Shown one piece after another: positions 44,014 to 52,187 of a stretch of DNA of 64,000 nucleotides. The stretch is taken from the NCBI GenBank assembly GCA_947495425.1, contig CANLYR010000002.1, positions 124,001 through 188,000 of the forward strand. Direction: 5' to 3'. Below the pieces are notes generated by a model. That model was not told the DNA's origin. It searched no databases and worked only from the letters and a program-made list of their open reading frames with translations. The first letter of the stretch is position 1, and each line of letters begins with the position of its first letter. The position numbers were made by a program, and so were the translations under genes. The DNA is from an uncultured Aquimarina sp. Lineage in GTDB: Bacteria > Bacteroidota > Bacteroidia > Flavobacteriales > Flavobacteriaceae.

Positions 44014-44040
44014 AAAAAAATCGCCCGAATGGGCGATTTT
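44014..44040 (-). terminator. Terminator of the rpsF-rpsR-rplI operon
   Basis: Minus strand AAAATCGCCC (44040-44031), loop ATTC, GGGCGATTTT (44026-44017), then further T residues. Ten perfect pairs. Confidence 0.9.
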
Positions 44041-44084
44041 AAATGTTATTATATGCTAGTTTAACAACTAGGATAATATAAAAA

Positions 44085-44537
44085 TTATTTAGCTTGCGCT
44101 ACGATTTCAAAAGAAACCGGAGCAATAACTGCTCTATGAAGACGAACTGATGCTTCATACTGCCCAAGACGCTTAATCGTTCCTCCTGGTACAGTGATGA
44201 ATTTCTTCTCTAGTTCAACACCATTTTTAGCAAAGGCTTCAGCAACATCTGCATTAGAAATAGAACCAAATAATTTGTCTCCTGATCCTACTTTAGCTGA
44301 GATTTTAATATCAAACCCGTCAAGTTTTTTAGCTACCTTTTCAGCATCTTCGATCTGTTTCTTCTCTTTAAAAGCACGTTGCTTTAAAGTTTCAGAAAGT
44401 ACTTTTTTTGCAGAAGGAGTCGCTAATACAGCAAATCCTTGAGGTATTAAATAGTTACGCCCATAACCATTCTTAACTTCTACTACATCGTCTGCGAATC
44501 CTAGATTCTCAACGTCTCTCTTTAATATAAGTTCCAT
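44085..44537 (-). CDS. rplI: 50S ribosomal protein L9
   Basis: Large-subunit ribosomal protein bL9, 150 residues. It starts MELILKRDVENLGFADDVVE followed by KNGYGRNYLIPQGFAVLAT, the classic L9 N-terminal domain, then a long central helix and the C-terminal domain LFGSISNADVAEAFAKNGVE. It is the last gene of the rpsF-rpsR-rplI operon, 16 bases after rpsR. Confidence 0.97.
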   Translation of the reverse strand: MELILKRDVENLGFADDVVEVKNGYGRNYLIPQGFAVLATPSAKKVLSETLKQRAFKEKKQIEDAEKVAKKLDGFDIKISAKVGSGDKLFGSISNADVAEAFAKNGVELEKKFITVPGGTIKRLGQYEASVRLHRAVIAPVSFEIVAQAK

Positions 44538-44553
44538 AATGTTATGACGTATT

Positions 44554-44850
44554 TTATTTTAATAAATCTCCTACGTAAGGCATTAGTGCCAAATGTCTTG
44601 CTCTCTTAACAGCAACACTTACTTTACGTTGGTATTTTAATGAAGTTCCAGTAAGACGACGCGGTAACAGTTTACCTTGTTCATTTACAAATGCCATTAA
44701 AAAATCAGGATCTTTGTAATCGATATACTTGATTCCTGACTTCTTGAAACGGCAATACTTCTTATTTTTCGTTGTATCTATATTAAGAGGAGTAAGATAT
44801 CTGATCTCTCCGTCTTTTTTTCCTTTAGCTTGTTGTTCTATAGATGACAT
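44554..44850 (-). CDS. rpsR: 30S ribosomal protein S18
   Basis: Small-subunit ribosomal protein bS18, 98 residues, slightly longer than E. coli S18 because of an N-terminal extension ([20 protein letters not shown]). The core [20 protein letters not shown] and [20 protein letters not shown] then [14 protein letters not shown] is clear. It lies 2 bases after rpsF. Confidence 0.97.
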   Translation of the reverse strand: MSSIEQQAKGKKDGEIRYLTPLNIDTTKNKKYCRFKKSGIKYIDYKDPDFLMAFVNEQGKLLPRRLTGTSLKYQRKVSVAVKRARHLALMPYVGDLLK

Positions 44851-44852
44851 AA

Positions 44853-45191
44853 TTAAGCTTTTTGTTTGTTTCTATTTCTTCTTTTTTCTGCCCAAGCAAT
44901 TGCATGCTTATCAAGACGTACTGTAAGATAACGCATTACGCGTTCATCTCTTCTGTACTCTACCTCAAGTGCATTAATGGCCTCACCAGGTACCTGGTAT
45001 TCGAATAAATGATAAAAACCACTTTTCTTGTGTTGGATTGCGTATGCAAGCTTTTTAAGCCCCCAATCCTCTTTTGATATCATCTTGGCACCGTTAGAAA
45101 CAAGAATATCTTCGTATTTCTTTACTGTTTCCTTTATCTGCTCTTCAGATAAAACGGGATTCAAGATGAAAACAGTTTCGTATTGATTCAT
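44853..45191 (-). CDS. rpsF: 30S ribosomal protein S6
   Basis: Small-subunit ribosomal protein bS6, 112 residues: [40 protein letters not shown], and [20 protein letters not shown]. First gene of the operon, with an exact promoter at 45222-45251. Confidence 0.97.
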   Translation of the reverse strand: MNQYETVFILNPVLSEEQIKETVKKYEDILVSNGAKMISKEDWGLKKLAYAIQHKKSGFYHLFEYQVPGEAINALEVEYRRDERVMRYLTVRLDKHAIAWAEKRRNRNKQKA

Positions 45192-45221
45192 AAAAATCTA
45201 AATTTATATTAAAATTGGCTG

Positions 45222-45251
45222 CAAAAGTAAGACTATTTTTTCAATTTTCAA
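45222..45251 (-). promoter_or_regulatory. Promoter of the rpsF operon (TTG-N19-TACTTTTG)
   Basis: Minus strand: TTG (45251-45249), 19 bases, TACTTTTG (45229-45222), an exact Bacteroidota promoter 31 bases before the rpsF ATG. Confidence 0.8.
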
Positions 45252-45306
45252 ACCCTCTAAAGACATTCATTAACATCATAAATATATTCAAAATCATCTT
45301 ATTTCA

Positions 45307-45329
45307 TTTTATCGTTAAAAAACAAAATT
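45307..45329. promoter_or_regulatory. Candidate operator upstream of the first LytTR regulator
   Basis: TTTTATCGTTAAAAAACAAAATT is 23 bases long; its core TTTTATCGTTAAAA is a near-palindrome. Almost the same sequence lies upstream of the second regulator at 46233-46256. A further half-site, TCGATAAAA, lies at 45332-45340. Confidence 0.45.
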
Positions 45330-45403
45330 CGTCGATAAAATACTCATTTTTGATAAAAATAGATCAATTTTCATTATTCTTGTACTATCATAAATTATAA
45401 AAA

Positions 45404-46114
45404 ATGAAACACCCCTTAATAAAATGTGCTGTAGTTGATGATTCTGCTACGCAACGTCTAGCTATTATCAAGCAGGTTAGAAAGCATCCTCGATTAGAAT
45501 TAGTAAATGAATGGAGTAATGCCATTGAAGCTAAAAATGGTTTACTAGATGCTCAGGTTGATTTACTTTTCTTGGATGTAGAAATGCCGATCCTAAATGG
45601 TTTTGATCTTTTGGATGGACTGGAAAACAAACCTCACATCATTTTTGTTACAGGAAAAATAAAATATGCGCACAAAGCATTTGATTATCATGCTATAGAT
45701 TTTTTAAAGAAACCTTTGAAAAAAGAACGATTTAGTATGGCTATAGATAAAGTAACAGATGCTTTTGCATTAAAATCTGAAGTTTTACCTCAAGAAGATG
45801 ATCAGTTCGTTTTTATAAAAAGTGGAATAAAAAAGTATAAAGTGTATCTAAATCACATACTCTATGTTTCTGCCTTAAAAGATTTTGCCAAAATACATTT
45901 GGAGGATAGCACCTTCCTCTTAGTACTAAGCACAATGACTTCTTTTGAATCCTTATTGCCTTCTGAACACTTTTTTAGAACACATCGATCGTATATTGTA
46001 AATCTCAATAAAATAGACCGCTACAGCACAGGGTTTATAGAAATAAATAACAAAAATATCCCTATAAGTCGTATGAAAAAGCAAAAATTAAACGAGGTAT
46101 TAAATCATTTGTGA
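45404..46114 (+). CDS. LytTR-family DNA-binding response regulator (copy 1)
   Basis: Two-component response regulator of 236 residues. The receiver domain has acidic pocket D12-D13 (CAVVDDS) and phospho-acceptor D58 in LLFLDVEMPILNGFDLL, plus VTGKIKYAHKAFDYHAIDFL and KPLKKERF. The C-terminal LytTR DNA-binding domain starts near residue 140 (DQFVFIKSGIKKYKVYLNHI, then FFRTHRSYIVNLNKI). No histidine kinase is encoded in this window. The next gene is a close paralog, and the two share an upstream motif. In Bacteroidota such regulators often pair with LytS-type kinases encoded elsewhere. Confidence 0.93.
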   Translation: MKHPLIKCAVVDDSATQRLAIIKQVRKHPRLELVNEWSNAIEAKNGLLDAQVDLLFLDVEMPILNGFDLLDGLENKPHIIFVTGKIKYAHKAFDYHAIDFLKKPLKKERFSMAIDKVTDAFALKSEVLPQEDDQFVFIKSGIKKYKVYLNHILYVSALKDFAKIHLEDSTFLLVLSTMTSFESLLPSEHFFRTHRSYIVNLNKIDRYSTGFIEINNKNIPISRMKKQKLNEVLNHL

Positions 46115-46231
46115 AAAATTACTATTTGATTATGAGAATACAATAATAGTTCCCTTTGGCTGATTAATGTCTGCACATCCCATATATAGAGCCCTGAAAT
46201 ACAACCTTAGAAGCACTTCGATGAAACACTA

Positions 46232-46256
46232 TTTTTATCGATAAAAAACCAAAATT
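46232..46256. promoter_or_regulatory. Candidate operator upstream of the second LytTR regulator
   Basis: It contains the perfect 16-base palindrome TTTTTATCGATAAAAA (46232-46247) followed by CCAAAATT, matching the site at 45307-45329 except for one change and one extra base. It lies 53 bases before the ATG. Confidence 0.5.
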
Positions 46257-46308
46257 GTTTGTGGGAACAATTTATATTCATTAATATTGTATTCGGAATA
46301 AATAACCT

Positions 46309-47022
46309 ATGCAAGTGGAACAATCACAATTAAAGTGCGCTGTAGTAGATGATTCTCGTTTACAAAGGCTAGCTATCGTAAAGTTAATAGATGAACATTC
46401 TTCTCTAGAATTAGTTGCAGAATGGAATAATGCTATTGAAACCAAGAATGGATTACTTGATACTCCTGTGGATTTATTATTCCTTGATATCGAAATGCCT
46501 ATACTTACTGGTTTTGATCTTTTAGACGATTTAGAAAATAAACCACATATCATTTTTGTTACTGGAAAAACCAAATATGCATTTAAGGCGTTTGATTATG
46601 ATGCCATTGATTATCTAAGAAAACCTCTTAAAAAAGATCGGTTCAATGCTGCTGTTGAGAAAGCTATAAGTATGTCTCGTCTGGGTACAGAAAATGCTGC
46701 CGTAGAAGATGATGATTATATTTTTGTGAAAAGTAATTTAAAAAAGCGCAAAATATTTCTAAATCAGCTCAAATATGTTGAAGCCCTAGGGGATTATGTA
46801 AAATTAATTATGGAAGAAGGTGATCCTATAGTTGTGTTAGCTACAATGAAATCTTTTGAAGCTCAACTCCCTAGTGACCGATTTTTACGAATCCATAAAT
46901 CTTATATTGTAAATCTTGATAAAGTAGAACGATATAATAGTCGTAATATCGAAATTGCTGATGAGAAGATACCACTTAGTAGACATAAGAAGCATTCCCT
47001 AATTGAAGCTTTAAATAGCTAA
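46309..47022 (+). CDS. LytTR-family DNA-binding response regulator (copy 2)
   Basis: Paralog of the preceding gene, 237 residues, with the same layout: receiver CAVVDDS, phospho-acceptor D60 in LLFLDIEMPILTGFDLL, FKAFDYDAIDYLRKPLKKDR, then a LytTR domain (DDYIFVKSNLKKRKIFLNQL to HKSYIVNLDKVERYNS). The receivers are much more alike than the DNA-binding ends, so the copies probably arose by tandem duplication and may recognise related sites. A terminator-like hairpin follows at 47061. Confidence 0.93.
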   Translation: MQVEQSQLKCAVVDDSRLQRLAIVKLIDEHSSLELVAEWNNAIETKNGLLDTPVDLLFLDIEMPILTGFDLLDDLENKPHIIFVTGKTKYAFKAFDYDAIDYLRKPLKKDRFNAAVEKAISMSRLGTENAAVEDDDYIFVKSNLKKRKIFLNQLKYVEALGDYVKLIMEEGDPIVVLATMKSFEAQLPSDRFLRIHKSYIVNLDKVERYNSRNIEIADEKIPLSRHKKHSLIEALNS

Positions 47023-47060
47023 ACAAAACAGACAAAATTATTATATAAATTTATATATCA

Positions 47061-47088
47061 AATCCCACCGTTTCAGGTGGGATTCTTT
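47061..47088. terminator. Terminator between the second LytTR gene and priA
   Basis: AATCCCACC (47061-47069), 6-base loop, GGTGGGATT (47076-47084), then CTTT. It can serve both converging genes. Confidence 0.75.
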
Positions 47089-47092
47089 AGTT

Positions 47093-49546
47093 TTAATAAT
47101 TATCAACATTAATTATTATTCGTACTCCAGAAAATTCTTTAATACTAGCAAAAGAAACTTGTATTTTTTTTATAGCCTCCTTCGTTTTAACTAAAGATTG
47201 ACCTTGAGGAATTTTTATCAATATATTTTTATGATATTGATTACGTATTCTTGAAATCGGAGGAAATTCTGGACCAAGTACATGATTGCCAAAACTATTT
47301 TTTAACGATGTTGCTAGCCAATTCATAGCATCATTCGTTTTATTATAATCTTTATGCTTACCCGTAATCTTTATTATTCGATAAAAAGGAGGATATTTAT
47401 ATTGATACCTTTCTTCTATTTGCTCTTTGTACATACTCGAGTAATCATTTACAGAAACTTGTTGAAGAATCTGATGAAAAGGATTATAGGTTTGTATCAA
47501 AACCTTTCCTCTTTTCTTAGTTCTACCCGCTCTCCCTGATACTTGCTGCATCAATTGAAAACTGCGTTCATGTGCTCTAAAGTCAGGAAAATTTAGCAAA
47601 TTATCTGCATTCATAATACCCACTAAACTTACATTTCTAAAATCCAATCCTTTTGAGAGCATCTGTGTACCCACCATAATATCTATTTCGCCTTCTTCAA
47701 AACTATTAATTATTTTCTCATATCCATGCTTCCCTCGGGTAGTATCCTGATCCATTCTACCGATAGTATGTTCAGGAAAAAGCTCTTGTAGTTCTTTCTC
47801 AATTTGTTCGGTTCCAAAGCCTTTTGTAGACAACTCTGTACTACTACAAGCCATACATTGTTGCAACATAGCCATATTATAGCCACAATAGTGGCATCTT
47901 AATTGGTTTCTGTGATGATGATAGGTAAGACTCACGTCACAATTTGGACATTGTGGAGAATGACCACAGGTATTACATTCTACAACAGGAGAATATCCTC
48001 TTCTATTTTGAAAAAGAATGACTTGCTCTCCTTCTTTTAATACATCGCGAATACCAGTAAGCAATGTATCACTAAAATGCCCTGTCATTTCTTTTTTCTT
48101 ATACTTCGTCTTTACATCAACCAAATTAATTTCTGGCATCAACACATTACCATATCGCCTAGTAAGCTCAACTAAACCATATTTTTTTTGTTGAACATTA
48201 TAATACGTTTCCAATGCAGGCGTCGCAGACCCTAATAATACTTTGGCATCAAACATTCTAGCTAAAACTATTGCCGTATCTCTGGCATGATATCTAGGTG
48301 CAGGATCATACTGCTTAAAAGAATTTTCATGTTCTTCATCTACAAGTATTAATCCCAGATCGGTAAATGGAAGAAATATTGCTGATCTAGCCCCAATGAT
48401 CACCTGAGCTTTGGGTGCACCATTCTTAACATTATTCCAGGCCTCAACCCGCTCATTAACCGAATATTTTGAATGGTATACGGTGAGTTTCTCTCCAAAA
48501 TACTGCTGCAATCTGGTAATAAGTTGAGTGGTTAGTGCAATCTCAGGTAATAAATATAGAACTTGCTTTCCTTCTTGAATGTTTTTTTCAATACACTTTA
48601 CATAGATCTCAGTTTTTCCTGAAGAAGTAACACCGTGCAATAAACAAACCTCTTTTTTTAAAAAAATGTTATTAATTTCTTTAAGTGATTGAAGTTGATA
48701 TTCGTTCAGCTCTTTGGTATCTATATTTTTATCTTCATGATACTGTACACGATCAGTTTGAAGATAATATTCTTGGAGGATTTCTTTATCTATTAATGCT
48801 CGAATAATAGCAAATGAACTATTCGAACTTTTTACCAAATCAGTTACTTTAACAGGCTTAGTCGTTTTGGCTTGCATAGAAAACAGATGCATTAAAACAT
48901 CTCTTTGCTTTGGAGCTCGACTCATGGAATCTAGTAAAGATCGTAGTGTCTCTTCGGCAATATAATTAGGATTGAGCTCTATGTACCTAACTACCTTTGG
49001 TTTATACTGTTCATAAATCTCTTCTTGCACAGTAATCACTTTTTTCTCAATCAATCTTTTTATTACCGGAAGTACATTTTTCTTACCAACGATACTCATA
49101 ATTTCTTGAACACGCAGTAGACTTTGATACTGAAGTGCTTCAAAAATCAAGAATTCGTCATCCTTTAATTGTGATTCATCTATTGAAGATGTATCATTCT
49201 TAAGAATAATGGTTTCACTTTCTAACAAAAACGCACTTGGCAGCGCTGCTCTCATCACTTCTCCCTTTGTACACATATAATATTGTGAAATCCATATCCA
49301 GAGTTTTAATTGATTATCTGTTACAATTGGTGATTCATCTAAAATATGTTCTATCTCTTTGGCTTCATATACCAAAGGAGGGTTTTGATGTACGTTGAGT
49401 ACTAAAGCAGCATAAATCTTGCTTTTCCCAAATTGAACAGCAACCCGCATCCCGGGTTTCAAATATGCAGCTTCATTTTCATTAATTGAATAGGTAAACT
49501 CTTTATCGAGAGGTATAGGAAGAATTACATCTATAAAATATGACAT
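47093..49546 (-). CDS. priA: Primosomal protein N' (replication restart helicase PriA)
   Basis: SF2 helicase of 817 residues that restarts stalled replication forks. The N-terminal 3'-DNA-binding domain opens YFIDVILPIPLDKEFTYSIN. Helicase motifs: LLHGVTSSGKTEIYVKCIEK (Walker A), ILVDEEHENSFKQYD (DEEH), LGSATPALE, and QVSGRAGRTKKRGKVLIQTY (motif VI). Eight zinc-binding Cys lie between residues about 505 and 550 (CNTCGHSPQCPNCD, then CHYCGYNMAMLQQCMACS). It ends 9 bases from the shared terminator. A TATTTTTG element (minus strand, 49594-49587) lies about 40 bases upstream of its ATG. Confidence 0.95.
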   Translation of the reverse strand: MSYFIDVILPIPLDKEFTYSINENEAAYLKPGMRVAVQFGKSKIYAALVLNVHQNPPLVYEAKEIEHILDESPIVTDNQLKLWIWISQYYMCTKGEVMRAALPSAFLLESETIILKNDTSSIDESQLKDDEFLIFEALQYQSLLRVQEIMSIVGKKNVLPVIKRLIEKKVITVQEEIYEQYKPKVVRYIELNPNYIAEETLRSLLDSMSRAPKQRDVLMHLFSMQAKTTKPVKVTDLVKSSNSSFAIIRALIDKEILQEYYLQTDRVQYHEDKNIDTKELNEYQLQSLKEINNIFLKKEVCLLHGVTSSGKTEIYVKCIEKNIQEGKQVLYLLPEIALTTQLITRLQQYFGEKLTVYHSKYSVNERVEAWNNVKNGAPKAQVIIGARSAIFLPFTDLGLILVDEEHENSFKQYDPAPRYHARDTAIVLARMFDAKVLLGSATPALETYYNVQQKKYGLVELTRRYGNVLMPEINLVDVKTKYKKKEMTGHFSDTLLTGIRDVLKEGEQVILFQNRRGYSPVVECNTCGHSPQCPNCDVSLTYHHHRNQLRCHYCGYNMAMLQQCMACSSTELSTKGFGTEQIEKELQELFPEHTIGRMDQDTTRGKHGYEKIINSFEEGEIDIMVGTQMLSKGLDFRNVSLVGIMNADNLLNFPDFRAHERSFQLMQQVSGRAGRTKKRGKVLIQTYNPFHQILQQVSVNDYSSMYKEQIEERYQYKYPPFYRIIKITGKHKDYNKTNDAMNWLATSLKNSFGNHVLGPEFPPISRIRNQYHKNILIKIPQGQSLVKTKEAIKKIQVSFASIKEFSGVRIIINVDNY

Positions 49547-49630
49547 TACCGAATAGTAAAAGTGAAAAATAGTTAAGCTTACAAGGCAAAAATAAGTTTA
49601 ACAGATAGATTATAGTGTAATTTTAAGGAT

Positions 49631-49666
49631 AAAAAAATCCGACACAAAAATGTATCGGACTTTTTT
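49631..49666 (-). terminator. Terminator after the first chalcone isomerase-like gene
   Basis: Minus strand: GTCCGATACA, loop of five T, TGTGTCGGAT, then a run of T (49637-49631). The stem has two wobble pairs. Confidence 0.8.
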
Positions 49667-49687
49667 AATACATTTTCTGTACAGCCA

Positions 49688-50254
49688 TTATTCACTTACT
49701 CCTAGCATCCCTACTTTTATAATTTCACATGCAGGTTCGTTTCCTAACCATATTTTAAACAACGCGTATTTAAAATCACGACCTTCTATAAATCCAAGCT
49801 CTTTGCCATTTTTGTATGTTTTAATTCCTTTTCCTTTGAGGTAAACCAAATCATAGAAATCATTGATCTCCATAGGGGAATCAAAAAGTTTTAGGAAATC
49901 TTCAATTCGTGCATCCAGACTTTGTGTATTACCAAACATAGCATCATCAAAACCTTTCCTGAAAACTTTGATCATTCTTTCATTAGTCACTTTCTTTGAA
50001 GCAATATTTAAACGAATAGCCATAGTTTCATCTGAATCTAAAACTTTTTTATCATCACTATATTTTGATTTGGTGTATAAAGCTCCAGAATATGTTTTAA
50101 ATGATAACACCTTTCTCATGGCACCCCCATTAAATACTAATTCTTCTCCATCAAAATTAACTTTATTGGGAACAACAATACTTCCTATTCGAATTTGTGC
50201 TGCTGTAAGATTGGATATAAATAATAAAACGATTAGAGTAATTATTCTTTTCAT
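49688..50254 (-). CDS. Chalcone isomerase-like protein, exported (copy 1)
   Basis: A 188-residue periplasmic protein. Signal peptide MKRIITLIVLLFISNLTAAQ. The mature part has the chalcone-isomerase-like pattern (Chalcone_2 type): IRIGSIVVPNKVNFDGEELV, FNGGAMRKVLSFKTYSGALY, a central helix with ETMAIRLNI, and GFIEGRDFKYALFKIWLGNE. Bacterial members mostly lack the chalcone-isomerase catalytic residues and may bind fatty acids or other hydrophobic ligands; activity is unproven. It is the last of three paralogs on this strand (see 50893 and 51583), with a DUF2147 gene between copies 1 and 2. Confidence 0.85.
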   Translation of the reverse strand: MKRIITLIVLLFISNLTAAQIRIGSIVVPNKVNFDGEELVFNGGAMRKVLSFKTYSGALYTKSKYSDDKKVLDSDETMAIRLNIASKKVTNERMIKVFRKGFDDAMFGNTQSLDARIEDFLKLFDSPMEINDFYDLVYLKGKGIKTYKNGKELGFIEGRDFKYALFKIWLGNEPACEIIKVGMLGVSE

Positions 50255-50368
50255 GGTTTAGTTTTTTAAAGTTTACTATGATTTAGTTCTAAAAACTTAA
50301 AAAAACTAACATTAAGAAAATGTTAAAATATTATATTTGTTGATTTTACATCACTAAGGAGCATGTCT

Positions 50369-50794
50369 TCATACTTTCAGCCATTTCTGAGTTCTATAAA
50401 GAAAAGCTATATAGCCTCTAACATTTAATACTTTAGGATTGTCTTCATCGATCCATATTTTACACCGATATATTTTTCCATTCTCTGGATCTAAAATGGT
50501 ACCATCTTCATATTCGTCACCATCTTTTTCCAATCCTTTTAAAATTACCATACCCTCAATAGGCTTATTATATTCGTCTCCTTTACATTCGATACAAAGC
50601 TTGCCTCTTTCGGCCTCATCGAGTACACGCTCTATTTTTCCATATAATTTATCTCCTTTTTTATAAATTTCGACAATAGATCTTGCTTTTCCTGTAGTGT
50701 CATCAATGGTTTTCCACTTGCCAACTATTTGTTGAGCATTTGTAGTTACTGAAATAAACATCAATAAAACAATAAAGATTTTCATAAAATTCAT
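50369..50794 (-). CDS. DUF2147 domain protein, exported
   Basis: About 142 residues with signal peptide MNFMKIFIVLLMFISVTTNA then QQ. The mature part has the DUF2147 pattern: IVGKWKTIDDTTGKARSIVE, IYKKGDKLYGKIERVL, CIECKGDE, GLEKDGDEYEDGTILDPENG, KIYRCKIWIDEDNPKVLNVR. Two Cys (ECKG and CIEC) may form a disulfide or bind metal. Function unknown. A longer frame to 50803 would use TTG; ATG at 50794 or 50785 fits the signal peptide better. It lies between two chalcone isomerase-like paralogs. Confidence 0.85.
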   Translation of the reverse strand: MNFMKIFIVLLMFISVTTNAQQIVGKWKTIDDTTGKARSIVEIYKKGDKLYGKIERVLDEAERGKLCIECKGDEYNKPIEGMVILKGLEKDGDEYEDGTILDPENGKIYRCKIWIDEDNPKVLNVRGYIAFLYRTQKWLKV

Positions 50795-50840
50795 AGTGTG
50801 CAATAATTTAATAGTTATTAGTTCAATATAAAGAAAACAG

Positions 50841-50870
50841 AAAAGCTACCTGTTAAATTGAGATAGCTTT
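50841..50870 (-). terminator. Terminator-like hairpin after chalcone isomerase-like copy 2
   Basis: Minus strand: AAAGCTA (50870-50864), a 15-base loop, TAGCTTTT (50848-50841). Stem of 7 pairs; the T run is short. Confidence 0.5.
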
Positions 50871-50892
50871 CTTGATTATTTGAAAAGGTTTA

Positions 50893-51459
50893 CTATTGTA
50901 TTCCTAGCATTCCATTCTTAATACCCTCACTAGCTGGTTCATCACCCAACCAAATTTTGAATAATGCATACTTAAAATCACGACCTTCTATGAGACCTAA
51001 CTCTTTTCCATTTTTAAAAGCTTTAACTCCTTCATCTTTAATATACACGATATCAAAAATATCATTCTTTACAATAGGCTCAGAAAAGAAATTAATGAAT
51101 TTTTTGATTCTCTTATCTAATGCAGTCGTGTTACCAAAAGTGGCTTTGTTAAAACCATCTTGAACAGCCTTGATCATTTTATTCTGTGTAACTAAACTTG
51201 AGACAATATTTAGTTTTATCGCCATAGTTTCATTTGCATCTAATATCGCTTTAGGATCCTTATTTTTATTCTGTAAATAAAGACCCCCTGCATATAAATC
51301 AATCCATAGCATTTCTCTCATTCCTGCTCCATTCAACTTAAGGGCAGTATCACCAAAGTTTTCTTCGTAAGGTAAAATAGCCTTACCTACTCTGATTTGT
51401 GCGGTTGCTGTTGATAACGAAATTAGTGCTACCAATACTAAAGTAATTTTTTTAATCAT
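50893..51459 (-). CDS. Chalcone isomerase-like protein, exported (copy 2)
   Basis: A 188-residue paralog of the 49688 gene. Signal peptide MIKKITLVLVALISLSTATA then Q. Shared landmarks: IRVGKAILPYEENFGDTALK, NGAGMREMLWIDLYAGGLYL, ETMAIKLNIVSS, and GLIEGRDFKYALFKIWLGDE. It lies 123 bases from copy 3 and 89 from the DUF2147 gene. The three copies share the EGxDFKxALFKIWLG end, so they come from tandem duplication. Confidence 0.85.
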   Translation of the reverse strand: MIKKITLVLVALISLSTATAQIRVGKAILPYEENFGDTALKLNGAGMREMLWIDLYAGGLYLQNKNKDPKAILDANETMAIKLNIVSSLVTQNKMIKAVQDGFNKATFGNTTALDKRIKKFINFFSEPIVKNDIFDIVYIKDEGVKAFKNGKELGLIEGRDFKYALFKIWLGDEPASEGIKNGMLGIQ

Positions 51460-51582
51460 ACTATTTAATTTATGTGGGGTATTAATAACTCATTTAAAAG
51501 TTGCGTAATATAACACAATAACTATGCAAGCATAATAAAAAGATAAAAAAAATGTTTTCATCATCAAAAACAAACGTTTTGA

Positions 51583-52146
51583 CTACATATTACCAAGCAT
51601 TTCTTTTTTAAGACCTTTATCTGCTGGTTTATCACCTAGCCATATTTTAAAAAGTGCTTTTTTGAAGTCTAGACCTTCTATAAGCCCTTTTTGATCACCA
51701 TCTTTATAGATTACACTACCTTTTCCTTTTTCATACACGATATCATAAATCTGATCAACTTCGATTTCATCTTTTATAAACCCGATAAACTTTTCAATTC
51801 TAACCTTTAACGGTGCTATATTACCATTTGTAGCTTTATCAAATCCTTCTTTCAAAGCACCAGCCATCTTTTCTCTAGACATCATACCTGATAATATGTG
51901 CAGTTTTATAGCCATGGTTTCATCTGCCTCTGCTATAGCAATAGCGTTACTACTTTTTTGTTTTAAATAAAGCCCTCCTGCATAGATGTCAAAAAAGAAT
52001 TTTTCTCTAATACCAGCACCGTTAATAGTTAAACTTTCTCCATTAAAGGATACTGTGTTGGGCAGTGTAGCATCACCTACTTTGGTTTGTGCTTGAAACG
52101 TTGTAATGGACATTAAGATAAAAAATAATAAGCTAACTTTTTTCAT
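51583..52146 (-). CDS. Chalcone isomerase-like protein, exported (copy 3)
   Basis: A 187-residue paralog. Signal peptide MKKVSLLFFILMSITTFQAQ. Landmarks: TKVGDATLPNTVSFNGESLT, NGAGIREKFFFDIYAGGLYL, ETMAIKLHILSG, and GLIEGLDFKKALFKIWLGDK. In this copy the conserved EGRDFKY is EGLDFKK. It lies 41 bases after the YihY-like gene, so it may be transcribed with it. Confidence 0.85.
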   Translation of the reverse strand: MKKVSLLFFILMSITTFQAQTKVGDATLPNTVSFNGESLTINGAGIREKFFFDIYAGGLYLKQKSSNAIAIAEADETMAIKLHILSGMMSREKMAGALKEGFDKATNGNIAPLKVRIEKFIGFIKDEIEVDQIYDIVYEKGKGSVIYKDGDQKGLIEGLDFKKALFKIWLGDKPADKGLKKEMLGNM

Positions 52147-52187
52147 TTTGTATAATTATTTAAATATTTGTAATTGTTAATTATGTA

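Noticed and set aside
46281..46574. Minus-strand frame over the start of the second LytTR gene
   Set aside because: No promoter or family signature; it mirrors the receiver-domain coding sequence.
50333..50340. Plus-strand TATATTTG as a promoter
   Set aside because: It matches the -7 consensus but no plus-strand gene or RNA follows; chance matches are expected in A-T-rich spacers.
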